This document shows positions 25,731 to 34,689 of a stretch of 64,000 nt of DNA, piece by piece. Every line of letters begins with the position of its first letter. Within the stretch, counting starts at the first letter, position 1. The notes below the pieces were generated by a model. The model saw nothing but the letters and a program-made list of their open reading frames with translations. It made no database searches and was not told the DNA's origin. Position numbers and translations under genes: made by a program. Source of the stretch: F1-60-MAGs104 sp964355975. GTDB taxonomy: Bacteria > Planctomycetota > Phycisphaerae > Phycisphaerales > SM1A02. The stretch covers positions 62,001 through 126,000 of the forward strand of contig CAYHFW010000003.1 in NCBI GenBank assembly GCA_964355975.1. The letters are read 5' to 3'.

Positions 25731-27107
25731 TCAGTGGATCGAAATGATCCCTTGACGCGCGTCTTGAATCGGAGCGTCGCTCAGCGCGACGGGATGGGTC
25801 GACGCCGATGCGACTGTTTCATCGGTCAGGGGCGAAAATCGGCTTCCTTCGAGGGGAAGTTTGTGATTCGGATTCGCCTGGCGAGGCATCAATGGTCGCG
25901 CGATGCAGATGATCGCGACGCATGCGATGGATGCAATCCACATGTACTGCGTCGCACCCAAGAAAGTCATCGTCGCGGCGGCGGTGACCAACAAGAGCGC
26001 TGCTGGAATCATTCCTTCCCAAGCGAGTTTCATGAGCTGATCGAAACGGAAGCGTGGAAGGGTCCAGCGAATCGCCATTGTGAAGGCGACGACGAGACCT
26101 GTCTTGCCAAGCATGATTGCCATCTGCGCAACGATGACTGGCAGCGATCCAACAATGGGCAACTCGAAGTTCCATGCCGTTGGCGTGAGCCCGCCGAGTG
26201 GATTGATGCTGAATCCGCCGAGAAAGAGCAGAGCGAAGAACGCCGAGCCGGTGATGACGTGGAAGTATTCGGCGAGAAAAAACATCGCGAAGCGCATCGA
26301 CGAGTACTCAGTGTGGAATCCGCCCACGAGTTCGCTTTCGGCTTCGGCCAAGTCGAACGGCGCGCGGTTCGATTCGGCGAGCATGCATGTGTAGAAGAGG
26401 ATCGCCACGACGGGTTGCTGGATCAGGTTCCAACTGTATTGCTGCTGGTGGGCGATGATGACATATGGGTCGAGCGATCCTGCAACAAGGATGATGCAGA
26501 GCAGGCAGAGTCCCATTGGAATTTCGTACGAAATCATCTGTGCGCTTGCGCGCAATCCGCCGAGGAACGAGAACTTGCTGCCGCTGGCCCATCCGCCGAG
26601 TGCAACGCCATAGACCCCGAGGCTTGTGACTGCGATGAGGTAGATCACGCCGACATTGAGGTTGGCTCCGATGACTTTGACGAGCGAGCCCTCGTAGCCG
26701 AAGGTCGATGACAAGAACGATGTCACAAACGATGGAAGAGTTGAGAGGTCGAGCACCCCTCCCCATGGAATGATGACGAATGCGGCCATCGCTGGAATAA
26801 TCGCAAGCCCGGGACCGAGCGTGAAGAGCACCGCATCGGCGCCGCGTGGCGTGTGCTCTTCTTTCATGATGAACTTGAGTCCGTCGGCAAGTGGCTGCAG
26901 AAGCCCCTTGGGTCCGACGCGGTTTGGCCCGACGCGATCTTGCATCCACGCGCTGAGTTTTCGCTCGAGCATGACTCCGTATGCGCAGCCGCCGAGCAAC
27001 ACGTGCACCATCAAGACAATGACGATCACGCTTGCGATCAGTTGTGGAATGCCGCCCGTGACGGGGATCAGGGTGGGCAGACTCGCGAGAGTGTGCGTTG
27101 GAATCAT
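25731..27107 (-). CDS. nuoH: NADH-quinone oxidoreductase subunit H
   Basis: Membrane subunit of complex I next to the quinone site (ND1). 458 residues, about 100 longer than many NuoH proteins because of an extended C-terminus after the last helix. Family signatures: ERKLSAWMQDRVGPNRVGPKG, LQPLADGLKFIMKEE, the loop FDLAEAESELVGGFHTEYSS and LPRFRFDQLMKLAWEG. Eight or more transmembrane helices. It stands alone: neighbours are carB (19 bp upstream) and a small unknown gene, with no other nuo genes in the window, so the rest of complex I must be elsewhere. Confidence 0.95.
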   Translation of the reverse strand: MIPTHTLASLPTLIPVTGGIPQLIASVIVIVLMVHVLLGGCAYGVMLERKLSAWMQDRVGPNRVGPKGLLQPLADGLKFIMKEEHTPRGADAVLFTLGPGLAIIPAMAAFVIIPWGGVLDLSTLPSFVTSFLSSTFGYEGSLVKVIGANLNVGVIYLIAVTSLGVYGVALGGWASGSKFSFLGGLRASAQMISYEIPMGLCLLCIILVAGSLDPYVIIAHQQQYSWNLIQQPVVAILFYTCMLAESNRAPFDLAEAESELVGGFHTEYSSMRFAMFFLAEYFHVITGSAFFALLFLGGFSINPLGGLTPTAWNFELPIVGSLPVIVAQMAIMLGKTGLVVAFTMAIRWTLPRFRFDQLMKLAWEGMIPAALLLVTAAATMTFLGATQYMWIASIACVAIICIARPLMPRQANPNHKLPLEGSRFSPLTDETVASASTHPVALSDAPIQDARQGIISIH

Positions 27108-27126
27108 GAGAGTCGAAGTCTAGCGT

Positions 27127-30100
27127 TCAGGCGATGCAGGGTGCGCATGCGGTCGACTGCGGGGTCGCCGCGGGTCGCGCGAGGTGGGGAAAATAATCTT
27201 GAATCGCACAAACATCCCATGCGCCTGCTTGCAGCGCAGTGATTGCCTGAACCGCAGCGCGTGCGCCAGAAACGGTCGTCATGATCGGCGTGCCTGAGCG
27301 AACCGATCCTGCGCGAATGCGCCCTTCGTCGGTGTTCGCACCTTTGCGCGTTGGAGTATTGATGATGAGCGCGATCTCGCCCGATCGCACAAGATCGAGC
27401 ACGTTTGGGCGCTGCCCCTCGGCGATCTTTGGAACGAGTTGAGAGGCGACTCCATTGGCCGCGAGCAAGTCGTGCGTACCGCGCGTGCAGACGAGGGTGA
27501 ATCCAATGGCGATCAGGCTGCGCGCGATTTCGATCGACGCGCGTTTGTCACTCTCGCGCACTGACAGGAAGACCTTGCCACTCGTTGGAAGCTTGACTCC
27601 CGCAGCCATCTGCGCCTTGGCGAATGCGACGGGCAGCGAGCGATCAGCGCCCATGACCTCGCCAGTCGAACGCATTTCTGGGCCGAGCACGATGTCGACG
27701 CCAGGAAACTTCGCGAATGGAAAGACAGATTCTTTCACAGAGAAGAATCCGGTGTCGGGAGTTTCTTGAATCTTCAGTTGATCGAGCGAAGCACCCATCA
27801 TGACCTTTGCCGCGATGCGCGCCCACGAAATGCCCTTCGCCTTACTCACGAAAGGTGCCGTGCGCGATGCGCGCGGGTTCACTTCAAGGATGTAAAGAAC
27901 ATCATCCTTCACAGCCATTTGGATGTTCATGAGCCCACGCACACGCAGGCGCTGCGCGAGCGCGCGCGCTTGTGTGCGAACGAGATCGACCATCGCCGCG
28001 CTGAGTGAATAGGGCGGAATCGTGCAAGTTGAATCGCCTGAGTGGATTCCCGCCTCTTCGATGTGTTCCATCACGCCGCACACAACTGCGCGTGATGCGC
28101 ACGATGGCAGCCTGATCGCCGAAGAGCTGCTCTCTTCATTGGGAATGAAGTCTGCAACGATGTCGACATCGATCTCGATCGCATCGGAGAGAAACCGATC
28201 GATAAGAATTGGACGATGCGCAAGTTCGCTGGCATCGACTGCCTCGCTCATGTATCGGCGAAGACTCGTCTCGTCGAAGCAAGTCTCCATGCCGCGACCA
28301 CCGAGCACATACGAGGGGCGAACGAGCACTGGATACCCGATGCGCGCTGCGATTGCGAGTGCGTCATCGAGGCTGCGTGCGATGCCGCTCGCAGGCTGGT
28401 TGAGCCCGAGTTCTTCGAGCATCGCCTTGAATCGGTCGCGATCTTCTGCGAGATCGATCGAGTCGATGCCTGTGCCGATGAGTGGAACGCCTGCAGCGTG
28501 CAACCCGTGCGCGAGATTCAGCGGAGTCTGTCCACCAAACTGCACGATGACTCCGGCCACACCACCAGTGCGATCCTGCACATCGATGCCGCCGCCGTTG
28601 AGGCGCTCAATGACATTGAGCACATCTTCGAGCGTGAGTGGCTCGAAGAAAAGCAGATCACTCGTGTCGTAGTCAGTCGAAACCGTTTCAGGATTCGAAT
28701 TGATCATCACGCTCTCGAAAGCCATGTCTTCGCACGCGAACGCGGCTTGACAACAGCAATAATCGAACTCGATCCCCTGCCCGATTCGATTGGGTCCGCC
28801 GCCGAGAATGATGATCTTTGGGCGGGCTGAGATGCGAATCTCATCTTCGGTCGTGCGAACTCCGTTGACCGTGACTGGCGATTCATACGTTGAGTAGTAG
28901 TAAGGCGTGACCGCCTCGAACTCAGCGGCGCATGTGTCGACGAGCTTGTACACCGGCTCGATCTTGAGTCGCTTGCGATGCGCACGCACCGCGAGAATCG
29001 TGCGCGATGAAATCTCGCCCATGTAGAGGAAGGCCAACTGCGCGTCTGAGTAGCCGTGTTGTTTGGCGCGAAAGAGTGTCTCGGCCGGGAGATCTTCGAG
29101 TCGATCGACCGCGCACAACACATCTTCGAATTCGACGAGCTGTTGAATCTGGTCGAGGTACCAACGGTCATATCCGGTGGACTGCGCAACTTGTTCGATC
29201 GTCCATCCCATCTTGAGCGCGTAGCGCACGAAGTAGAGGCGACCTTGGCTTGGCACCGTCAGTTTGCGGCGCAAGAGTTCTTCTGGGATTGGCCACACTG
29301 GCAGCGACCCATCAGCGAGTTCATTTCGCGCCGCGCGACGACCTGCGAGCCACTTGTCGTTCGCATCGAGGCCGAGTCCGAATCGTTTGACTTCCATCGA
29401 TCGAATCGACTTCTGAAGTGCTTCCTTGAATGTGCGACCGATTGACATCGCTTCGCCGACGCTTTTCATTTGCGTCGTGAGAGTTTCGTCGGCTTCGGGG
29501 AATTTTTCGAACGTCCACCGCGGCATCTTCACCACGACGTAGTCAATCGATGGCTCAAAGCAGGCGCTGGTCGATCCTGTGATGTCATTGCGAAGTTCAT
29601 CGAGCGAATAGCCAACGGCCAACTTTGCCGCGATGCGCGCGATCGGAAACCCTGTCGCCTTCGATGCGAGCGCCGATGATCGCGAGACGCGTGGGTTCAT
29701 TTCAACCACGACCATCTGTCCGTTGACAGGATTGATCGCGAATTGCACGTTGCTTCCGCCGGTGTCGACGCCGACTGCGCGCATGATGGCGAACGCTGCG
29801 TCGCGCATGCGCTGATACTCACGGTCGGTCAGCGTCTGAATGGGGGCAACAGTGATCGAATCGCCCGTATGCACTCCCATCGCGTCGATGTTCTCGATGC
29901 CGCAGATGACGATGCAATTGTCATTGTGGTCGCGCACGACCTCAAGTTCATATTCCTTCCATCCCAGTGCGCTCTGATCGATCAACACCTGACCGATCAT
30001 GCTTGCCGAGAGACCGCGGCGGATGATGTCGTCGAACTCCTCAACGTTGTAGGCAATTCCTCCACCACTTCCACCAAGTGTGAAAGCAGGGCGGATGATC

Positions 30101-30612
30101 GCGGGCAATCCAATCTCTGCGAGAAACGTGCGCGCATCTTCGATGTTGGTCACGGTGCGCGAGTGTGGTTGATGCAATCCGAGTCGCTTGACGATCTCAC
30201 GAAATGCCTCGCGATCTTCAGCGCGGCGGATCGCCTCGCGTGATGCGCCGATCATGGCGACGCCGTGCCGCTCGAGCACGCCAGTGTCGACGAGTGCGCA
30301 TGCGCAGTTCAACGCGGTCTGTCCGCCGATCGTTGGCAAGAGTGCGTCGATTGGAAATCCAAGTTCGCGCTCACGCACCAAGATGCGCTCAACAGCCTCT
30401 GGCGTGATCGGCTCGATGTAGGTGCGATCACTCATCGCGGGATCGGTCATGATCGTCGCAGGATTCGAATTGACGAGCACCACGCGGTACCCCTCTTCGC
30501 GCAGTGCTTTGCACGCTTGCGTTCCCGAGTAATCAAACTCGCAACCTTGACCGATGACGATCGGACCAGAGCCGATCAGGAGGATGTTGTGTATATCGTT
30601 TCGGCGTGGCAT
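27127..30612 (-). CDS. carB: Carbamoyl-phosphate synthase large chain
   Basis: Makes carbamoyl phosphate for pyrimidine and arginine synthesis, using ammonia channelled from CarA. I take the ATG at 30612, whose product starts MPRRNDIHNILLIGSGPIVI like typical CarB; the frame is open to 30909 without support. 1161 residues against about 1070-1080 in E. coli. Two homologous ATP-grasp halves are visible (GCEFDYSGTQACKALREEGY; IGQGIEFDYCCCQAAF), and the C-terminal MGS-like regulatory domain (LVCTRGTHDLLAANGV, IINTPTRKGANTDEG). Extra length includes an insertion of about 20 residues in the second ATP-grasp domain ahead of VVCGVMEHIEEAG. carA is not in the window. Confidence 0.97.
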   Translation of the reverse strand: MPRRNDIHNILLIGSGPIVIGQGCEFDYSGTQACKALREEGYRVVLVNSNPATIMTDPAMSDRTYIEPITPEAVERILVRERELGFPIDALLPTIGGQTALNCACALVDTGVLERHGVAMIGASREAIRRAEDREAFREIVKRLGLHQPHSRTVTNIEDARTFLAEIGLPAIIRPAFTLGGSGGGIAYNVEEFDDIIRRGLSASMIGQVLIDQSALGWKEYELEVVRDHNDNCIVICGIENIDAMGVHTGDSITVAPIQTLTDREYQRMRDAAFAIMRAVGVDTGGSNVQFAINPVNGQMVVVEMNPRVSRSSALASKATGFPIARIAAKLAVGYSLDELRNDITGSTSACFEPSIDYVVVKMPRWTFEKFPEADETLTTQMKSVGEAMSIGRTFKEALQKSIRSMEVKRFGLGLDANDKWLAGRRAARNELADGSLPVWPIPEELLRRKLTVPSQGRLYFVRYALKMGWTIEQVAQSTGYDRWYLDQIQQLVEFEDVLCAVDRLEDLPAETLFRAKQHGYSDAQLAFLYMGEISSRTILAVRAHRKRLKIEPVYKLVDTCAAEFEAVTPYYYSTYESPVTVNGVRTTEDEIRISARPKIIILGGGPNRIGQGIEFDYCCCQAAFACEDMAFESVMINSNPETVSTDYDTSDLLFFEPLTLEDVLNVIERLNGGGIDVQDRTGGVAGVIVQFGGQTPLNLAHGLHAAGVPLIGTGIDSIDLAEDRDRFKAMLEELGLNQPASGIARSLDDALAIAARIGYPVLVRPSYVLGGRGMETCFDETSLRRYMSEAVDASELAHRPILIDRFLSDAIEIDVDIVADFIPNEESSSSAIRLPSCASRAVVCGVMEHIEEAGIHSGDSTCTIPPYSLSAAMVDLVRTQARALAQRLRVRGLMNIQMAVKDDVLYILEVNPRASRTAPFVSKAKGISWARIAAKVMMGASLDQLKIQETPDTGFFSVKESVFPFAKFPGVDIVLGPEMRSTGEVMGADRSLPVAFAKAQMAAGVKLPTSGKVFLSVRESDKRASIEIARSLIAIGFTLVCTRGTHDLLAANGVASQLVPKIAEGQRPNVLDLVRSGEIALIINTPTRKGANTDEGRIRAGSVRSGTPIMTTVSGARAAVQAITALQAGAWDVCAIQDYFPHLARPAATPQSTACAPCIA

Positions 30613-30662
30613 TGCGTGTTCAATCCAAATTCGCTCCACTATAACGGGGAAACCCACCTGCG
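30613..30662. promoter_or_regulatory. Divergent promoter region between carB and plsC-like gene
   Basis: The 50-bp spacer is the only room for both divergent transcripts. ACTATAAC at 30638-30645 offers TATAGT on the minus strand (towards carB) and TATAAC on the plus strand (towards the acyltransferase), both like -10 boxes; convincing -35 boxes are not seen. Inference from layout. Confidence 0.35.
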
Positions 30663-31340
30663 ATGCTCGACTTTCTACGAAGACGAATTCAGTCGGGCGC
30701 GACGATGGGGGCGATGCATTTGGCGGCCTGTTGGTTTGTGCGCATCGTGCATCGACTGCGCGTCGAAGGGCTGCCCGCGGGACTCGATTGGGGAAATCGC
30801 GCGCCGGGCACTGGAGCGCTCGTGGTGGCAAATCATGTCTCTGGAATCGATCCTGTGCTGCTTCAGTGTGTGTTTCCGCGCGAGATTCGTTGGATGATGG
30901 ACCGCGCAATGATGGTGCGCTTGCTCGCGCCGCTCTGGAGGTTTCTGCGGATCATTCCTGTCGATACCGAATGCGCACGCACGAGCGTCGGCGCGATTCG
31001 CGACTCGCTGAGGCATGTGCAAGGTGGCGGCGTGCTCGGAATTTTTCCAGAAGGACAGATCGCACGACCGCAAGGGCAACTGCATCCATTTCTTCCAGGG
31101 TTGGGGGCAATCGCCGCGCGGTCGCAAGCGCCGACTTATCTCTTCGTGATCGACGGCGTTCGAGAGAGCAGGAGCGCGTTCGTGGGCCTCATTCGACCGA
31201 GTCGCGCGCGCGTGCGATTTGTTGCGGTGGTTGCTCCGCCTGCGCGCGGTGGCGAAGCCGCGTGGACCGACGCGATTCGATCGAAGATGGCGCAGGCGCT
31301 TGGGTATCCGATGACGGCTTTCGACCCCAAGGCAAGATAG
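30663..31340 (+). CDS. 1-acyl-sn-glycerol-3-phosphate acyltransferase family protein (PlsC-like)
   Basis: Membrane-bound acyltransferase, probably forming phosphatidic acid. 225 residues. Motif I NHVSGIDP (the NHxxxxD active site) and motif III FPEGQIAR (family FPEG[TS]RS) are clear; ALVVANH precedes motif I and an N-terminal hydrophobic segment may anchor it. First of a plus-strand run with ruvA 12 bp downstream. Substrate could differ from lysophosphatidate, since the family also acts on other acyl acceptors. Confidence 0.85.
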   Translation: MLDFLRRRIQSGATMGAMHLAACWFVRIVHRLRVEGLPAGLDWGNRAPGTGALVVANHVSGIDPVLLQCVFPREIRWMMDRAMMVRLLAPLWRFLRIIPVDTECARTSVGAIRDSLRHVQGGGVLGIFPEGQIARPQGQLHPFLPGLGAIAARSQAPTYLFVIDGVRESRSAFVGLIRPSRARVRFVAVVAPPARGGEAAWTDAIRSKMAQALGYPMTAFDPKAR

Positions 31341-31352
31341 CCTTGCACCGGA

Positions 31353-32048
31353 ATGATTCACAGCATCAACGGAACGTTGGAGTCGCTTCACGATTCATCC
31401 GCGCTGTTGCGTGTGGGAGAAATCGTCTACGAGATCTCTGTGCCTGCTGCTGATCTCGCGGCGCTCTACGCAGAGGTCGATCGCGCCGTCACATTTCACA
31501 CGCTGCACTATCTCGAATCGCAAGGGCAAGGATCGAGTTTCTGGCCAAAGCTGATTGGATTTCGTTCGCCGAGTGATCGCGCGTTCTTTCTGCTCGTGAC
31601 TTCGGTCAAGGGCATTGGCACTCGCCGCGCACTGCGTGCACTCACGATTCCGTTCGCCCGCGTTGCCGAGGCGATCGTGATGAAAGACCTCGCGCTGCTG
31701 ATGAGTCTTCCTGAGATTGGCCGCAAGACCGCAGAGACGATGGTGCTCGAACTGCGCGAGAAAGTCGCCCCTTTTGCTGCCCCCGCTGTTCGTGTGCAAT
31801 CGGCGGCGCCAGCTGCGAGGGGCAAGCGTGCGGAGAAGGCCGCCGAGCCCAGTGCTCTGCCAACCGCCTCATCGCTCACTTCATCTGAGGTGATGGATGC
31901 AATGACTGTGCTTGTGCAACTCGGCGAGAGTCGACTTGATGCGCGCGCGATGATCGACCGCGCACTCGAGCGCGAACCCGAGCTCACGAGTGCCAACACC
32001 CTCGTCGCCGCGGCGCTTGCATCAAAAGGGATCGCAGGAAACTCATGA
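31353..32048 (+). CDS. ruvA: Holliday junction branch migration protein RuvA
   Basis: DNA-binding subunit of RuvAB that grips the four-way junction. 231 residues, a little long because of an Ala-rich linker between domains II and III. The N-terminal OB-fold begins MIHSINGTLESL; helix-hairpin-helix elements are at LVTSVKGIGTRRALRAL and LMSLPEIGRKTAETMVLEL; the C-terminal domain III ends the protein (SSEVMDAMTVLVQLGESRLDA). The stop overlaps the start of the next gene (ATGA). ruvB and ruvC are not here. Confidence 0.95.
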   Translation: MIHSINGTLESLHDSSALLRVGEIVYEISVPAADLAALYAEVDRAVTFHTLHYLESQGQGSSFWPKLIGFRSPSDRAFFLLVTSVKGIGTRRALRALTIPFARVAEAIVMKDLALLMSLPEIGRKTAETMVLELREKVAPFAAPAVRVQSAAPAARGKRAEKAAEPSALPTASSLTSSEVMDAMTVLVQLGESRLDARAMIDRALEREPELTSANTLVAAALASKGIAGNS

Positions 32049-33148
32049 CTTCGCACACCACTCATCCACATCGATACGCGCTCATCATGGCGGGCGGATC
32101 AGGCACGCGACTCTGGCCGATGAGCCGCGTCACGCGACCGAAGCAACTCTTGCCCTTCATCGGCGGCAAGTCAATGCTGCAACTGAGCAGCGAGCGACTC
32201 GAAGGATTGGTCGCGCCAGACAAGCGACTCGTCTGTGCTTCGTGCGCGTACGCGTCTGACGTCTTGGCATCGATCGGCGGGCTCTCGCCGCATTGTTTTC
32301 TCGGCGAGCCTGTAGGACGCGACACACTTAATGCGATCGGATTCGCTGCCGCGGTGCTCTTCGCACGCGACCCAGACGCGGTCTTCGCCGTGATGACGAG
32401 CGATCATGTGATCGAACCGCACGCCGCATTCTGCAAGGCCGTCGAGAGTGGATTTCGTCTGGTCGAGGAAGACGCGCGCCGACTCGTCACGTTTTCGGTG
32501 CCTCCGACTTTTCCTGCGACGGGCTATGGATACGTCGAGCGCGGCGATGCGATTTCTGGATTTGATCACGCCTACCGCGCCAAGCGGTTCATCGAGAAGC
32601 CAGACCTTGCGCGGGCAACAGAGTTCATCGCCAACAAGGCGTTTGGATGGAACACCGGCATGTTTGTCTTTCACGCGCGCACGGTGCTTGAGGCGATCGG
32701 CTGGTTCATGCCACAGAACGCACCAGGTCTCGCGCGTATCGGCGCTGCATGGGGATCGCACGAAGAAGATGCGGTCATTACAGAGGTCTATCCAACGCTG
32801 ACAAAGATCAGCGTTGACTTCGGATTGATGGAGCCCGCCGCGCGCGACGAGCGACTTTCGATTTGCGTCGTGCCGATGGAAGTCTCTTGGCGCGATGTCG
32901 GAAACTGGAAGAGTTTCGGCGCGGTTGTGGCAGCGGATGACGCTGGCAATAGCACCGTTGGCAGTGCGGTCCACCTCGACTCACGGGAGATGATTGTTGT
33001 GAGTGACGATCCACAACATCTGATCACGACGATCGGCGTTGAGGGGTTGGTCGTCGTGCACACGCGCGATGCGACCCTGATTTGCCCCGCGGCGATGGCA
33101 GAACGAGTGAAGGAACTCGCGGGGCGCGTGCCCAGCGACTACCAGTAA
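32045..33148 (+). CDS. manC: Mannose-1-phosphate guanylyltransferase
   Basis: Forms GDP-mannose from mannose-1-phosphate and GTP, a donor for polysaccharide and glycan synthesis. 367 residues, the single-domain type without a fused isomerase. The nucleotide-binding signature MAGGSGTRLWPMSRVTRPKQ is near the N-terminus; GYGYVERGD, RFIEKPD and FGWNTGMFVF are typical of the family, as is SVDFGLMEPA and WRDVGNWKS. ATGA overlap with ruvA shows tight coupling. It may feed the EPS locus at 11-23 kb. Confidence 0.93.
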   Translation: MTSHTTHPHRYALIMAGGSGTRLWPMSRVTRPKQLLPFIGGKSMLQLSSERLEGLVAPDKRLVCASCAYASDVLASIGGLSPHCFLGEPVGRDTLNAIGFAAAVLFARDPDAVFAVMTSDHVIEPHAAFCKAVESGFRLVEEDARRLVTFSVPPTFPATGYGYVERGDAISGFDHAYRAKRFIEKPDLARATEFIANKAFGWNTGMFVFHARTVLEAIGWFMPQNAPGLARIGAAWGSHEEDAVITEVYPTLTKISVDFGLMEPAARDERLSICVVPMEVSWRDVGNWKSFGAVVAADDAGNSTVGSAVHLDSREMIVVSDDPQHLITTIGVEGLVVVHTRDATLICPAAMAERVKELAGRVPSDYQ

Positions 33149-33152
33149 CCAC

Positions 33153-33563
33153 ATGCGCTACCTCGCCATTGATCTCGGTGATCGAAGAACTGGCGTGGCG
33201 TGCGGCGATGACATCTTGCGATTGCCAGCGCCCGTTGGAATGATCGAGGCGAGCGACCGCGAAGTGCTCATGAAGGGAATCGAAAGGTTCATTCGCGAGT
33301 ATGGGCCTGACGCGCTCATCATCGGACTGCCCGTAAACATGGACGGCACCGAGGGTCCGCGCGCGGCGATGTCGCGCGAGTTTGCGGCGCAGTGCACTGC
33401 TCGATTTTCGATCGCGTGCGAAATGCAAGATGAACGGCTCACGAGCTTCGGCGCCGAAGAGCACCTCAAGCAAAGTGGACGCACCCACGCACAAAAGAAG
33501 AGGTTGCGCGACGCGCTTGCTGCGTGCGAAGTGCTGAAGGACTTTTTCGGCCGCGCGCGGTGA
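33153..33563 (+). CDS. ruvX: Putative pre-16S rRNA nuclease / Holliday junction resolvase-like YqgF
   Basis: RNase H-fold protein; in E. coli YqgF matures the 16S rRNA 5' end. 136 residues, standard length. Conserved elements: LAIDLGDRRTGVACGD (first catalytic Asp), LIIGLPVNMDGTEGPRA, and MQDERLTSFGAEEHL with the DERLTS motif; the last acidic residue lies in LRDALAA. It follows the guanylyltransferase by 4 bp, in the same operon as ruvA. Confidence 0.93.
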   Translation: MRYLAIDLGDRRTGVACGDDILRLPAPVGMIEASDREVLMKGIERFIREYGPDALIIGLPVNMDGTEGPRAAMSREFAAQCTARFSIACEMQDERLTSFGAEEHLKQSGRTHAQKKRLRDALAACEVLKDFFGRAR

Positions 33564-33605
33564 ACAGCGGCGAATCGCACGCGCGGCGAGGTACAATCGC
33601 GCTCA

Positions 33606-33812
33606 ATGACGGATCGAGATCACGCAAGAGATTGGCCGGTCGTCGTCCGACCACTCAACGATCCCGAGGCCTACGCAAGAGATCGTGCGTACTGGATGAG
33701 CCGGTCAGCCGACGAGCGCGTCGAGGCAGTCGAAATTCTCCGGAGACAGTTTTATGGAACTATCCCTCGGCTGGAAAGGGTTGCTCGAGCTTTTCAACGC
33801 CCACCGCGTTGA
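33606..33812 (+). CDS. Small partner protein upstream of a nucleotidyltransferase
   Basis: 68 residues, no membrane segment. The motif WMSRSADERVEAVEILRRQFYG is a pattern I associate with short proteins encoded directly before DUF6036/AbiEii-like nucleotidyltransferases. ATG at 33606 follows a possible GTACAAT -10-like box at about 33590. It overlaps the nucleotidyltransferase gene by 59 bp in another frame, so the two are translationally linked. It might act as a regulator or antitoxin-like partner, but that is inference only. Confidence 0.72.
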   Translation: MTDRDHARDWPVVVRPLNDPEAYARDRAYWMSRSADERVEAVEILRRQFYGTIPRLERVARAFQRPPR

Positions 33813-34197
33813 GTACATGGTGGTCGGCGCACACGCGCTCGCCCATCACGGAGCACCGCGGATGACTGGAGACCTTGACTTGCTCGTGCGACCGACGGAC
33901 GAGAATGCTCAGCGGATTCTCGACGCCCTCATAGCCTTCGGCTTCGGCTCGCTCACACTCACCGCCGCGGTTTTCTCTCGAGCAGACCGAGTGGTGCAAC
34001 TTGGCTTTCCGCCCGCGCGAATCGACCTGATCACCACGCTCTCGGGAGTCACTTGGGAAGAAGCTGAGGCGGGTTGCGCGACTGCGCGGTTTGGCGGCGT
34101 GGCTGCGCGATTCTTGGGACGGGCCGAACTCATCCGCAACAAGCGCGCATGCGGACGAGCGCAGGATCTCGCTGACATCGAACGGCTTGAGGGGTAG
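33754..34197 (+). CDS. Nucleotidyltransferase-fold protein (DUF6036/AbiEii-like)
   Basis: 147 residues. A minimal Pol-beta-type nucleotidyltransferase fold is suggested by VGAHALAHHGAPRMTGDLDLLV, where G25 and D40-L-D42 correspond to the G...DxD metal site, and a later acidic strand RIDLIT. C-terminal NKRACGRAQDLADIERLE is characteristic of this group (lysine/arginine helix followed by Asp). Such proteins occur as stand-alone pairs with a short upstream ORF, some as toxin-antitoxin or defence modules (MenT/AbiE relatives). Which nucleotide or target is used is unknown. Confidence 0.82.
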   Translation: MELSLGWKGLLELFNAHRVEYMVVGAHALAHHGAPRMTGDLDLLVRPTDENAQRILDALIAFGFGSLTLTAAVFSRADRVVQLGFPPARIDLITTLSGVTWEEAEAGCATARFGGVAARFLGRAELIRNKRACGRAQDLADIERLEG

Positions 34198-34206
34198 CGA
34201 TTCCCG

Positions 34207-34650
34207 TCAGAATTGCTTGATGAGGATCACGCCTGCCACGATCAACGCGACGCCGCCTACGCGATAGATATTGATCGATTGCTGCGGAGCGTCGAGGATG
34301 CCAAAGTGTTCGAGAACGACTGAGATGGCCATTTGTCCCGCGACAAGGAGCGCGAATGTGAGTCCAGGGCCGATCTTTGGATATGCCAACAAGATCACCG
34401 TCACGACGAATGCGCCAATCACTCCTCCAACCCACGCGTGCGCGGGAGCAGACTTGATGCCCGAGAACGACATGGATTGCCGGGTCAGAAACACATACGC
34501 AGCGATCGCGAGCGCGCCGACGATGAACGAAAACAGCGATGCATGAATTGGACTCTCTGCGTGCTTTCCAAGCTTCGCATTGATGCCGCCCTGCAGCGGA
34601 AAGAGCATTCCCGCAATCAACGCCAGCAGAATCCAGATGAAACTCGTCAC
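34207..34650 (-). CDS. DMT-type transporter of the DUF606/YdcZ family
   Basis: 147 residues forming five hydrophobic helices with the pattern of one DUF606 unit: FPLQGGINAKLGKHAESPIHASLFSFIVGAL at the N-terminus, WVGGVIGAFVVTVILLAYPKIG, LLVAGQMAISVVLEHFG and RVGGVALIVAGVILI at the end. These half-size proteins usually dimerise; the substrate is not known. It is the last gene of a minus-strand run and converges on the nucleotidyltransferase (9-bp gap). Confidence 0.85.
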   Translation of the reverse strand: MTSFIWILLALIAGMLFPLQGGINAKLGKHAESPIHASLFSFIVGALAIAAYVFLTRQSMSFSGIKSAPAHAWVGGVIGAFVVTVILLAYPKIGPGLTFALLVAGQMAISVVLEHFGILDAPQQSINIYRVGGVALIVAGVILIKQF

Positions 34651-34689
34651 AAGGGAGAGGCTACTGCGATCGCGTACGTGGCAGCGGCA

